The position numbers and the translations under genes were made by a program. From the NCBI RefSeq assembly GCF_047948215.1, contig NC_134460.1, forward strand, positions 14,071,501-14,135,500: 64,000 nt of DNA. Direction: 5' to 3'. Position 1 is the first letter of the stretch. Every line of letters starts with the position of its first letter. Below, in pieces: positions 11,230 to 21,702 of this stretch. Source of the DNA: Lycorma delicatula (Eukaryota > Arthropoda > Insecta > Hemiptera > Fulgoridae). Under the pieces are notes generated by a model. The model was not told the origin of the DNA and ran no database searches. It worked only from the letters and a program-made list of their open reading frames with translations.

Positions 11230-11875
11230 ATGTTGCTTTGTCCGTTCAATTGTTAACAGCATTCGTATTTTTCTTGATGCGTATCATTTCTAGAGTGGTC
11301 CTTTTATATGTATTTTGTTATTTGTTTAATATTTGGTGCTGTTGAAATCAAACGAGTGTTCCTGTTCTATTTTATGTTTAGCGAGCGCTGTCACTTCCTT
11401 TTTTCTATATTTACGGGCTTCTAATCTTTTTTTAAGTTATTGAGATGTTTGTCCAATGTACAACGCGTTAAAATCTTTACACGGAATGCTCTGTACTACG
11501 TTGCCTTGTTGATTTTTTCTATCGGCGATTTTAATTTATAAAACATACTATTCAGATTGTTGTAATTTTGATGGGCTATTGCGAAATCCTTTTGTAGCAA
11601 TTTTTTATCTTTTCTGACAGATCTGCGACGTATGGTAATGCAACATAATTCTCACTCTTATTATTTTTGTTAGAATGGATGGCTGAGATATTATTTGTAG
11701 CGTTTATGAATCTCATTTTAAATATTTTGTTTATGATATTTTCCGAATAATTATTATTTATTAGTAAATCTTTAGCTTTTTGATATGTTCTGGTCTATAT
11801 TCGGGGTTGTAAATTTTATTACTCCTCAAGATTCTTGATGACTACTGATTTTTTATGTGATATTGGTTGTGTTGA
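11230..11875 (-). pseudogene. Penelope-like element fragment (RT end and GIY-YIG)
   Basis: On the minus strand, broken frames read LPYVADLSEKIK, then KDFAIAHQNYNN, then GNVVQSIPCKDFNALYIGQT, then RLEARKYRKKEVTALAKH and HSFDF, and finally EMIRIKKNTNAVNN. This order is the signature of Penelope-like elements: the end of the reverse transcriptase, the PxxV...LSEKI block, and a GIY-YIG endonuclease (here NVVQSIPC for GIY and YIG in LYIGQT). The histidine and IKK...N motifs of that nuclease are also recognisable. Several stops and frameshifts show that it is dead. The right end runs up to the (TA)n tract. Confidence 0.78.
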
Positions 11876-11949
11876 TAGGAAATTTAGGTATCTGCCTGAA
11901 GATGTTGATTTTTAAATACCATTTTGTGGATATTTTCTTTTTGAGATGT

Positions 11950-11950
11950 G

Positions 11951-11993
<43 letters not shown>

Positions 11994-12008
11994 ACACACA
12001 CACACACA

Positions 12009-12099
<91 letters not shown>

Positions 12100-12117
12100 A
12101 CATACACACATACACAT
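11950..12117. repeat. (TA)n(CA)n compound microsatellite
   Basis: About 20 TA units (11950-11991) are followed by about 60 CA units with a few interruptions (11994-12117). Length polymorphism is expected. Open frames through it are repeats, not genes. Confidence 0.97.
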
Positions 12118-12135
12118 ATTCACTATAGCTTATGA

Positions 12136-12150
12136 CAGTGATTCCCAAAC
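12136..12150 (+). repeat. Left TIR of hAT element
   Basis: CAGTGATTCCCAAAC; it pairs with the right-end repeat with differences at positions 1, 4 and 6. Confidence 0.85.
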
Positions 12151-12884
12151 TGTGCACCGCGGCCTCTTCACTGAGCGCCGCGAAATATTGTAAAAGCTTC
12201 ATAATTAACTGAACCAAGACATTTGAATTTGGCCTAACTAAACAAAAAACAAATGAGAAGCAAAAAATCTAGATTTTTGTGCGGTTCGTTTTTACTTGAC
12301 TCTTAAGTAAAGTCGCCGGCGCAGAATAATATTCTAGCGAACGCGAGCCGGCAACACTGCGCCGCGCCTTCTCGATCGCGCCAGACACTTCGAGGTGCGT
12401 AGATCCTTCGCGACTGATTTGGACTGTTATGGAAGATCTTGCAGAAAGCATATAAGCAAGCGTTGCTGGTTCGATTCAATCAGTCGATTTTATAATCTAA
12501 GTCTAGTGAAATTAAACTCAGCGCTTCATATAAATAAACAGTAATATAAATTAAATTAGTTCATGTAGTATAGTTAGTGTTATTAGTTCTTGTTTGTTGT
12601 CTTTGATAAATACTCAGGACCTGTTTGAGATTCTTCATAAATTCATATCTGAAAATAATTTGAATTGACCTAAGTGCGTTGGTGTCTGTAATTATGAAGC
12701 ACGATCTATTTCTGGCTGTTATGGAGGAAAGCAAATTACCAAATACACTTCGGACCCGTTGCATCATTCATAGAGAAGCGCTTGCGTCAAATCATCTGAG
12801 TCCTGCACTAAATCAGATGTTAGAATGTGTGGTGAATGTGGTAAATTTTATAAAATCTTGTCCATTGAAAGCAAGGTTATTTAA

Positions 12885-13280
12885 AAAAAACTGTGTGAGG
12901 ATACGGGAGCCGAACACTTGTCTTTGTTGTTTTATAACAGTGCACGGTAGTTCTCGTTTGGTAATGTTTTATCACGTACCTTTGAATTGTGACAAGAAAT
13001 TTTTATTTTCCTTAAAGAGGAAGCATACAAAGACCCAGAAGATTTTGCCGATGCCAATTTTTTAATAAAACTAGCATATTTATGCGAAATTTTTGAAAAG
13101 CTGAATTCCCTTAATCTCTCTCTGCAGGGAAAAAACATGCACCTTTTGAAGTCAACGTAAAAAATATCAGATTTTATGAAAAAAACTACGTGTAAAAAAA
13201 TTGAATAAAGATGCATGCAAAGATTGTTTTTTAATATTGCAGCAATTTTTGACGTCAAAGAACATGTTTGAAGGGCACTT
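12885..13280 (+). repeat. 396-bp tandem duplication, unit 1
   Basis: The unit starts at AAAAAACTGTGTGAGG and is followed at once by a second unit of the same length (13281-13676). The stretches I compared are identical, including the 108-codon antisense frame they share. Confidence 0.93.
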
Positions 13281-13676
13281 AAAAAACTGTGTGAGGATAC
13301 GGGAGCCGAACACTTGTCTTTGTTGTTTTATAACAGTGCACGGTAGTTCTCGTTTGGTAATGTTTTATCACGTACCTTTGAATTGTGACAAGAAATTTTT
13401 ATTTTCCTTAAAGAGGAAGCATACAAAGACCCAGAAGATTTTGCCGATGCCAATTTTTTAATAAAACTAGCATATTTATGCGAAATTTTTGAAAAGCTGA
13501 ATTCCCTTAATCTCTCTCTGCAGGGAAAAAACATGCACCTTTTGAAGTCAACGTAAAAAATATCAGATTTTATGAAAAAAACTACGTGTAAAAAAATTGA
13601 ATAAAGATGCATGCAAAGATTGTTTTTTAATATTGCAGCAATTTTTGACGTCAAAGAACATGTTTGAAGGGCACTT
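13281..13676 (+). repeat. 396-bp tandem duplication, unit 2
   Basis: Direct copy of unit 1 within the hAT transposase relic. Its identity in an otherwise decayed gene means that the duplication is recent or an assembly artefact. Confidence 0.93.
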
Positions 13677-14230
13677 ATCCCAGCTAATTATCTTGTTTGA
13701 GAAATGCTTTCAGAATGAAATTTCTATAGGTTTGCGTGAATTTTAGATCCATTTACATCTGCGGAAGAAGAGATTCTTATCGAATTATCTTGCAACAGTT
13801 TTTTTTTTTTGAAAACAAAATTTGGGAGCATGGAATTAACAGAATTTTCAATTTCAATAAAAGATGAATACCCCCTTCTAAGTGATAACACTCGGCGAAA
13901 TTAATTCCATTTTCGAAATCGTATTTTATGCGAAGCTGAGTTTTCGGCGAACGCTGTAATAAAAAGCAAGTATAGAGCAAATGTCAACGTGGAAAAGGAA
14001 ATGAGAGTGCCCGTGTTAAGTTTAATTCCACGATTTGAGAAAATGTGCAGTGATTTGCAGATTCATCCGTCACATTAATTATTAATTTAATGTTAATAAA
14101 GTAAAAAAAATAATGAAGATACGCGAGTTTTATTTATTGTTATCTCTTACTTACGAGTAGTCGTACTTTTACTTAGGGTAGGGCGCCATGGAAAAATTTT
14201 AATTGAAAAAGGGCGCTGCGACTCGGAAAC

Positions 14231-14245
14231 GTTTGGGAACCGCTA
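14231..14245 (-). repeat. Right TIR of hAT element
   Basis: It reads TAGCGGTTCCCAAAC on the minus strand. The terminal C of the canonical end has become T. Confidence 0.85.
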
Positions 14246-14253
14246 GCCTATGA

Positions 14254-17200
14254 CACTCCTAGTAACGTAAGGATTCCGATGCGGGATCATACATCTAAAT
14301 CGATTCAGTCGTTGTGCTGCTACGGTGAAATAAATTTACATACATACACCGTAAATATACTACACTTCTTTTTGGATAGTCGTGTAAAAAGTGTTGCGTT
14401 CCTTTATTTGTTATTATTTTTTTACGAGTTCATCGTTTACTTTTTTATTAATATTTTTTCTATATATTTACTATCCGTTACAGAATTAATAATTATCGAA
14501 CCTATGAAATATTTTATTTTAATAAATTTTTTTTTAATATTATTATTAATTTCTACACTTTTGTAGTAATTTTTCATTATCTTGTTTATTAATTATTATT
14601 GTTCACACGGTTCTAATATTTATATATTTTCATTAATTTCCACGCTTCCTTAGTTAACGGTATAAGTACAATAATTAATAGCGATGTCCCGTTTTATATT
14701 CTCACAACCGATCTCGATAAAATTAAAATTGATGTCCTCTTATTATTTTTTTTCAAATTTATCGAATGATGTTATCTTTTTTACCGTGCTACCTATATTT
14801 TATGTACTAGATATAAGATATTTATTTTCAAATTCTCTTAAGTTTTATTTCTGAGCTTTCTTTTTTTAATTTTATAATTAAAATAAAAATTACAAATAAT
14901 TTTTCTCGGTTTTTGAAAAATAATTATTAGAGTAGATTAAATTTTCATAAGAAATATTTTTAAAACGAATGAACAGTATACGAGAAATATTTTTTATAGT
15001 AAGTAATGTAGTAGTAATGTGTAGTGCCGTATTAAAGAAGGTGGACGTTTCAAATAGTTAAAATTAGAAATTAAATGCAACTAGTTTCAAATTCTGAAAA
15101 AAATAGTAAAACTGTATTGCTTATAAGTTTTTTTTTTTTTTAAATATATTTTCATTTTAGTAAGTGTAAACCCTAAAGTCTATACAGATTGTTTCGTTCT
15201 TTGAAGTAGGGGTCGTCCTAATGGAGAAAGGCGAGAGAGGAGGAGTGTGTGTGTGTGTGTGCACGCGCGCGCGTGTGTCGCAGGCGTGTTTGTCTCTTCC
15301 CCCTCGCTAAATCACGAATATAAGGGGACTCACAGTTCCCCAACTCTTCAAATGGGCTTACCATGGGCTTGAGTTCAAACCATATATCTCAAAGGAAAAA
15401 AAGATATTATAAAAAGAAGTAAATTGTGAGAAAGGACTGTACACAAACGAGTGCTTAAAGCCTTGAAAGAACTTCCGTCATTCATTAAGCTTTCAACCAT
15501 TAATTGTATCAGAGCATCCTTTACTCATGACGTAGAAACGGCGTATTTCTAGTAAACTTTTTTTGTTAAAAAAAAAAAATATTTTTTTTGCTATTTTTTT
15601 GTTGCCTAAAAATAATAAACGTCGAATATGAACTAATACAATTATAGCGTGTGAAAGTACTCATCTTAATTATAAATTGTTCAGCAAGAACACATCACCC
15701 CGTTATGAGCTGGGAAGGAGGGGATAAATGAATGCTTAAATATCTGACTGATAGAACGTTAATTAAAGAAATAATTATTATTTAATTATTTAAATTTACA
15801 AAGTTATTAATATTTAACGACCGACTAACCGAAAAGAATTTAAAACATATCGATATATTTATTTAACTTATATCAGATTTTTTCAACTATTTATTCGACA
15901 TCTATAACAATGGTATCACTTGATTTTTTTACATTGCGGTTACTGTGGAAATCGTTTCCGGCTTTTTTTTTACAATTACATGTGTTTGCATCAGTATGTC
16001 AAATATTATAACTAAATAAAATAAACGAATAATTTTTTTTATTTTATCGGTATCTAATAATGCATTATGTAGATTACGTTAGAAGCACGCTACTCCATTG
16101 ATAAAAATTACTTAGTATTTCCTGCGATGATTGAAGAGAAACTGTGGTAAAATATTGATCAATGAAGCATCAGAGAATTCATAATTAATTAAAAAATGAA
16201 AAATGCATTTTATTAAAGTTTATTAAATATTAAATATAAATATTAATTATATATACTAAATATAAAAAATAATAACAAAATAATTCAAGATTGAAGTAAA
16301 TTCAGATGATATACTAAAGAAGTTTTTGTCAATGAAATTTTTCTAGAAAATAATTTACTTAATAAAAATAAATTGCTCATGTGTTACTATAGTATATACA
16401 TGTATTAGAATTCAGCTATATCTCTTTTTATAAAACCATCCTTGCAATTGAATAATTTTTTATCTAAGTTAAAAAAAAAACAATCCTAACAATTAAATTT
16501 TGCTTTAAAAAGTGTATTTTTTCATAATTTTCGCCGCGAAGTTACTGGCAACAAAATAATTTTCAGTTAAAATTTTATCTAATCAAATTTCAATTGTTTT
16601 CCATTTTGAACTACTTCGAAGGATTTTAAAAAAAACAATTAATAAATAGTTCATTCAATACGTTAATATTTCATAAAATCCATTCCCTTTTTTGTATTAT
16701 TATTATTTCAATTTATGTTTTTTAAAAAGTTTTATCATTTATGTTGCGGTTAATGATATCTACATAAAGAGTAATCGATCATCATTTATTTCCTAACAAT
16801 TAAAGAAAAATAAATTAAAAATCAAGGTTACCGATTAAGTAATCTTTTTACGTCACTGTAACAAGATAAGATTCTGAATTTATTTTTTCTTCTTATAGTA
16901 GTATAAATTTTGTACATGTTATGATTTAATTTAATTTTTATTACATTAGATTTTATTTATAGAAATTATTGAAAAAAATTATTTTATATTTGTGTACAGT
17001 TAATTTGGTGATTTAATTTATTATTATTTTTAATTAGTAAAATTATTAATGTTTAGTTAAAATTTTTTTTTAATCAATATTTTAAAAGAAATTTTTTTAT
17101 TAATTTTAATTCATGATCCGGTTACGGAAAGTTTTTTCTTAATTTTGTAAAAGTGAAATGTTTAATTCGGTATATTTCTGCCAGTTATATCGTTGTGCAG

Positions 17201-17364
17201 CTTATTTATTTAAATATTTCTGTTACATCTTTATGTCTACATTCTCCAGTAATAATATCATCTTTGTATTAAAATTATTAGAATAAATTTTCCTAATACA
17301 AATAACGTGTTCATTATTAGAAATAAAGTAGGAAATACGTAAGAGAGCGATGAAATAGCTATTG
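14254..17364. other. AT-rich intergenic stretch, no gene seen
   Basis: No convincing coding sequence or transposon motif. A mixed GT/GC microsatellite lies at 15240-15280. Many poly-A/T runs. Confidence 0.5.
15244..15280. repeat. (GT)n(GC)n alternating purine-pyrimidine tract
   Basis: GTGTGT... changes to CACGCGCGCGCG and back to GTGTGTG. Such alternating tracts can adopt Z-DNA. It is an ordinary microsatellite otherwise. Confidence 0.85.
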
Positions 17365-17707
17365 GTGACTTCCTTTTTCCTGTTTAACCTTAGGGAATTA
17401 CCGTCAGGTATTACTTCATAGTATGAATGGTGATTATATATATGAGTGTAAGTGAAGTGTATTTCTTGTAAAGTCTCAGGTCGACCGTTTCTGAGATGCG
17501 TGGTTAATTGAAACCCAACCACCAAAGAACACCGGTATCCACTATCTAGTGGTATTCAAATCCGTATAAAAATATTTATTTTTTAACGGATTTGTATATT
17601 TGATTTTGAAGTCCTAGTAAAGACATTCGTTTTTACTAGGACTTGAACTCTCGACTTCCAAATCAGCTGATTTACGAAAACGCGTTCACCACTAGACCAA
17701 CCCGGTG
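17365..17707 (-). mobile_element. SINE-A, full-length copy
   Basis: On the minus strand the copy starts CACACCGGGTTGGTCTAGTG, where TGGTCTAGTGG fits RNA polymerase III box A, and GTTCAAGTCC about 40 bp on fits box B, so the head is tRNA-derived. A body with AATCAGCTGATTTGG-like sequence and the GGGTTTCAATTAACCACGC block follows. The tail is CTAAGGTTAAACAGGAAAAAG. It serves as the reference copy here. Confidence 0.82.
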
Positions 17708-17711
17708 TGTG

Positions 17712-18600
17712 AAAGTTAATGGTGAGACTGACTACCTTTATCTATTGTTTCGGCCCAGCATGTTATAAAAATTCTTGCGCAGTTTTGGCCAAAAAGGTCA
17801 ACTTTTCGTTATTAAATTTTGTGTAATATTTTTTGGAAGAAATGTACAAAACATAAAATAAATGAGAACTAAAAAGAGGTATAATTTTTTTTTTAATTTA
17901 AATATAAGTATATTTTCTGTTTATAAGAAAATTAAATGATTATAACCGTAATTTGATGAAATAATTAAAAATAACGAGAAGACACAAGGATAGAGTTGCA
18001 ACTCGCTCACCGATGTCACTCAGTGCATAAGCGCGTATGAAAAATGCGCAAATACAAAATCCATATAACCTCAAATTGGGGTTACGTTTACTGTTATCGA
18101 TCTTAAATTGAGCGTAACTGAAAAACGACTTAACCGATCTTCATAAAATTTTCACATGCACAATTTCAGATACACTACTATAGCATATCTAAATTTCGGT
18201 GAAGTTGATTCAGTAGTTTTCGAACCGCTTTTAAGTGAATGGTCTTTTCGAACTCCTCATACCTCAAAATGTAACAAAATTTAAATGCACCCCCTCCAAT
18301 CACACCGTGCGAAAGTCATACCGTAGTAGAGATATCATAAGGAATGTTTGTTTAATTTATATGTTCGTTACTCTAAATTAATTATCTTTTAATCCCCGCT
18401 GAAATACTGTCATTGGATAGCTGTCTTTTCAAAGCTCCTTTAAAAGTCATTTTATTTATAATTTATGAGATTCACTGATTTTATTTTGTTTTATAGTTCT
18501 GAATAAAGTCTATTAAAATATTTAAAAATTAATATATATTCATTACTATTACGTTCATAAAAAAAAATATATTTTTATTTAATAAACTTTTGTCTACAGA
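17712..18600. other. AT-rich intergenic stretch, old repeat of unknown class
   Basis: No gene. Bases 17980-18340 look like non-coding interspersed repeat (CTTAACCGATCTTCATAAAA and following), but I cannot name the family. Confidence 0.45.
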
Positions 18601-18689
18601 ATGTTCTTAAAGAGGCCTACCACTTAATTTGGTTTATAAATAATATTTTTTCGCCAAACACGTACATAATTTAGAGAAGGTGCTGAAAA

Positions 18690-19700
18690 TGATGTCCACC
18701 CATTTCTGTGTACTTGTCAACACGTTTGACCGTGTTCCTGGCTACTCTTTTTAGCTGTACCGTGCCTATTTCGTGGACGGCATCGGTAATCTTTGTCTTC
18801 AATTTCTGCAGGGTGTGTGAATTGCTCCACGCACCGTAGAAAGTAACCCCGCAGAAAGAATTCTGGAGTAGTCAAATCAGGGGATCTTGATGGCCACAAT
18901 TCTTTAGAAATGATTCTTCCACTGTAGCATCTCCTTAATTGAAGACATGAATTGAGGACATATTGCACGGCATGTAGCATTGTTCTGTTGCAACAAGCAG
19001 TCACGCTCATCTCCTTGCTCTAAGGTTATGAACTGTTGAGACAGGTTCTTAGTAGACGGTACCGTCCACAGCTTTTTAAAAAAAGGGTACTATTATTCGC
19101 CGCATTGAAACCGCACACCGTACGCCTATTTGTTATGGGCACAGGAGATATTCAAAGAAAATATGCGGGTTTTCGGTACATGCACGTTATCATTACGGGT
19201 CGGTAGTTCTGTCTATTAATTAACATACCTATCGAGGTAAAACCACGCCTCATCTGTGAAAAACACTTCATCTAAAAATGTCGATATTGCCTCTAATAAA
19301 TTTCTTGAACCGTTGACGTTAACGAACCCTTTTTGACATAATCTACATTAGTTCTCGTGGAAAACCAACATTCGATACGGATAACATTTCAGCATCTTCT
19401 CATCGCAGCGTTGACTGAAACTATAAAATGTTGTTTTCTCGGCTTAGATTCCGCAAAGATTTATGAGGTGATCTTTCTTGTAATTGCCGCTTTAATATCC
19501 TGTACGACCTGCGTCATTAAAACTGACTTCTGTCGGACAGATTTCTGATGTAACACCGATTCTGTTTCAAGAAATTTTTTAACTAACGTACTAATATCGC
19601 TTTTCACTGGTGCTTCCTTTTCAAATTTCTCCCTGAACTTTCACCGACACGCATGAGATTTCGTCTCTAATAAATTTTCATCATGAATACATGTTCTTCA
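18690..19700 (-). pseudogene. Mariner/Tc1-superfamily transposase relic (DUF4817-type)
   Basis: In transcription order the broken frames read RFREKF-like sequence, KEAPVKSDISTLVKKFLETE, a degenerate helix-turn-helix, MLKCYPYRM, FTDEAWFYLDRYVN (first catalytic aspartate in TDEAW), a GVRCAVS block (GVWCA in relatives), RRIIVPFF, and finally RIISKELWPSRSPDLTTPEF with the third-acid region WPxRSPDLTxxxFFLxGY. This order is that of IS630/Tc1/mariner transposases carrying an N-terminal DUF4817 helix-turn-helix. Multiple stops and frameshifts make it dead. Confidence 0.75.
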
Positions 19701-19885
19701 ACAGTTATCCGCGTTTTAACAAAGAATACGATTATGGAATCTTGTTCAAAAGCCAATCCCGGACGTACAACTACATTGGCAATATCCAAATTTGGAGGCA
19801 ATAAACTATCTTCGCCATAAGAATAAAGGAGAGGACATATTACTCGCTGCTGTATATATATATATATACCTTATATATTTATATA

Positions 19886-21158
19886 CACCAGCGATCAAAT
19901 TAATTCGAAGATGTTATTTATTAAAAAAATAACTTTATTTTGAAAAAATCATACCTTCTGTACAATTTGTGAATATGTAGTAATATGTATTCTTAATCCT
20001 TTATTCTTAATCACTTCACTATACGATTGACATCAGTTCAACCAGTGTGTAACGCCTCTTCTGATTCCTTCTTCGTGAAACCGTACCGATATTATTTCTT
20101 TAATGAGATCAACTTTTGCGGTACATTTCATTTTTGATAGTCGTTTGTTTAACTATTTCCCAATGATTTTCAATTAGATTTAGGTCTGTAGAGTTGTCTG
20201 GCCGTAGAAGCACTTTCATGTTTCAAAAGTGAAAATATTTTCACTTTTTTGGCAGTATGGCATGGCGCCAAATCTTGTTGGAACACTCCGTTGCCTTGTG
20301 GAAATTATTTTTGAAGTAGAGTTACCACTCTTTTCTTCAGAATCGTGGTATCTATCACTTTTCAACACATCATCTACTGGAAGTAATAGACAAGGGCTTT
20401 CAAATGTGAAAAACTCCAAAACATTTTTTCTGTGGATATTAGATATAACTGATTGTTAGATATGAGCCGGTGATGTATTTTCGTCCGATGATTTTTAACT
20501 TATGAAATCCTTTGTCCTTGATAATAAAAATGTGACTGATCGGAAAATATACATTTTCCCAGTTTCTGGAAAGTTAGCACACGGTTTGGCCGGCGACGAG
20601 CTTTCCGTCCAGCTGCAAGAAGTCGGCGTCTAACAATGGTTTCGTGTAAATCTATTCCACCGGTTGCTAATTCCCGATTTAAGTCCACAGCAGGTAACTT
20701 TGAACTTACTTTATCTAACTAATAACCAATTCTACGTTCGAGTAGTTTTTTATGGCCAAATTTGCCTTTATTTTGAGATGAAAAGGAATCAGTTTCTTTA
20801 ATTTGTTTTAAAAAAGCATTCAATCTAGTCCAACACCACAATCGGACGTTATTTGTCATTGTGTCGTACTGACATGCTCAGAAAGAAAAACAATTTTTGA
20901 ACGCTTTCTTGGAGTTACGTCTATTATTAAATATTCAAAACAAATAGAACAGAAAGTACGAAAATATGATATTGTAATAAAAAGTAAAATAAACTTTAAC
21001 AAAACTATTTATAACATGAAAATTGCTAAATTAATAAAGAAAAATAACCTCAAATTACAAAGACAAGTTTAAGAATGGGTGTGATTCAGGTAGTATAGCC
21101 ATAACATAGAAATAAACAAAAATTTCCCTTTGTTCGGATTAATTTGCACGCTACTGTG
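19886..21158 (-). mobile_element. Tc1-like DNA transposon relic with TIRs
   Basis: The left end reads CACCAGCGATCAAATTAATT and the right end, on the minus strand, reads CACAGTAGCGTGCAAATTAA. These are imperfect inverted repeats of the Tc1 type (CAGT...CAAATTAATCCGAA). TA dinucleotides flank both ends (19884-19885, 21159-21160). The length of about 1.27 kb is normal for Tc1 elements, and the single gene inside is on the minus strand. Confidence 0.8.
20019..20859 (-). pseudogene. Tc1-like transposase pseudogene
   Basis: The reading starts MTNNVRLWCWTRLNAF. The paired-type helix-turn-helix part shows KVSSKLPAVDLNRELATG and the arm ETIVRRRLLAAGRKARRRP. The first catalytic motif is FSDQSHF (FSDES in relatives, aspartate kept). 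The last is RPDNSTDLNLIENHWEIVK with the final glutamate kept, so the DD34E frame is recognisable. Stops and frameshifts occur after the first catalytic motif and in the middle. The length corresponds to about 280 codons, slightly short of the usual ~340. Confidence 0.82.
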
Positions 21159-21391
21159 TATATATTTATGCTTTATAGTTTTACAGTATAACTACATTGC
21201 AGAAAAGTAAAAATAGTAAACAAAAGAACAATAATACTGTAACAAAAAATGTTACCTAAGTCTTATTTTTAGTTTTTTGAAAAAAAGTTACATTAATGAA
21301 ATTAAATTACGTACTTTTAAAACGAAGGTGGTACAAAATTTCTCCCTGTCCCCTTGACCGATTGCGACCAAGATTAAGTGGTATCAACCCC

Positions 21392-21692
21392 TTTTCTTTC
21401 TTTTTCCCGTTTAGCCTCCGGTAATTACCTTTCAGATATTACTTCAGAGGAAGAATAAGGATGATATGTATGAGTGTAAATGAAGTGTAGTCTTGTACAG
21501 TCTCAGGTCAACTCATTCCTGAGATGTGTGGTTAAGTAAAACCCAACCGGCAAAGAACACGATCCACGATCTAGTATTCAAATCCGTGTAAAAATAACTG
21601 TCTTTACTAGGACTTGAACGCTGGAACTCTAGACTTCCAAATTAGCTGATTTGGGAAGACGCGTTCACCACTAGACCAACCCGGTGGACTGC
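21392..21692 (-). mobile_element. SINE-A copy with 10-bp TSD
   Basis: Head at the right (CACCGGGTTGGTCTAGTGG on the minus strand), box B GTTCAAGTCC near 21610, and tail of GGCTAAACGGGAAAAAG at the left. TATCAACCCC at 21382-21391 and 21693-21702 is the target-site duplication. The target was the right end of the mariner-superfamily relic. Confidence 0.85.
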
Positions 21693-21702
21693 TATCAACC
21701 CC

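Larger units (their letters stand above)
12612..14078 (+). pseudogene. hAT transposase pseudogene (ZBED5/SCAND3-like lineage)
   Basis: Broken frames give the typical order of this transposase: LFEILHKFISENN, KCVGVCNYEARSISG (other members have CTDGA, so the catalytic aspartate appears lost), CIIHREALASNHLSP, VVNFIKSCPLKARLF, then CEDTGAEHLSLLFYNSAR, FLKEEAYKDPEDFAD, LAYLCEIFEKLNSLNLSLQG, and the C-terminal dimerisation part EYPLLSD, FSANAVIKSKYRANVNVE and IHPSH-stop. Stops and frameshifts are frequent. The middle block (CEDTGAEH to ...DVKEH) occurs twice because of the tandem duplication. The lineage gave rise to the domesticated ZBED5/SCAND3-type genes, but nothing suggests domestication here. 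Confidence 0.88.
12136..14245 (+). mobile_element. hAT-superfamily DNA transposon relic
   Basis: The 2.1-kb element begins CAGTGATTCCCAAAC and ends GTTTGGGAACCGCTA, inverted repeats of the CAGNGNTTCCCAAAC type common in hAT elements, with an 8-bp TSD outside. It contains a GC-rich leader (12300-12400), a decayed C-terminal transposase and a 396-bp tandem duplication. The amino-terminal zinc finger and first part of the catalytic domain are not visible, so it was internally deleted before decaying. Confidence 0.9.
12128..14253. repeat. 8-bp target-site duplication of the hAT element
   Basis: GCTTATGA at 12128-12135 and GCCTATGA at 14246-14253 flank the element, 7 of 8 bases identical. Eight base pairs is the standard hAT duplication length. 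Confidence 0.85.
18607..21405 (-). mobile_element. Mariner-superfamily relic with nested Tc1-like element and SINE
   Basis: A decayed transposase (18690-19700) lies near the left end. The left terminus has TACCACTTAATTTGGT (about 18618-18633). The right terminus, read on the minus strand, has TACCACTTAATCTTGGT ending near 21367. These look like TIRs, with 16 of 17 bases alike. Between them a Tc1-like element (19886-21158) has inserted, and a SINE-A sits in the right terminal repeat. Left and right edges are approximate and no TSD was confirmed. Confidence 0.5.

Noticed and set aside
11853..12217. Open frames of CV, HT or YI repeats
   Set aside because: Pure microsatellite translation from (CA)n and (TA)n.
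12932..13654. Two identical 108-codon minus frames
   Set aside because: Antisense shadows of the duplicated hAT transposase segment.
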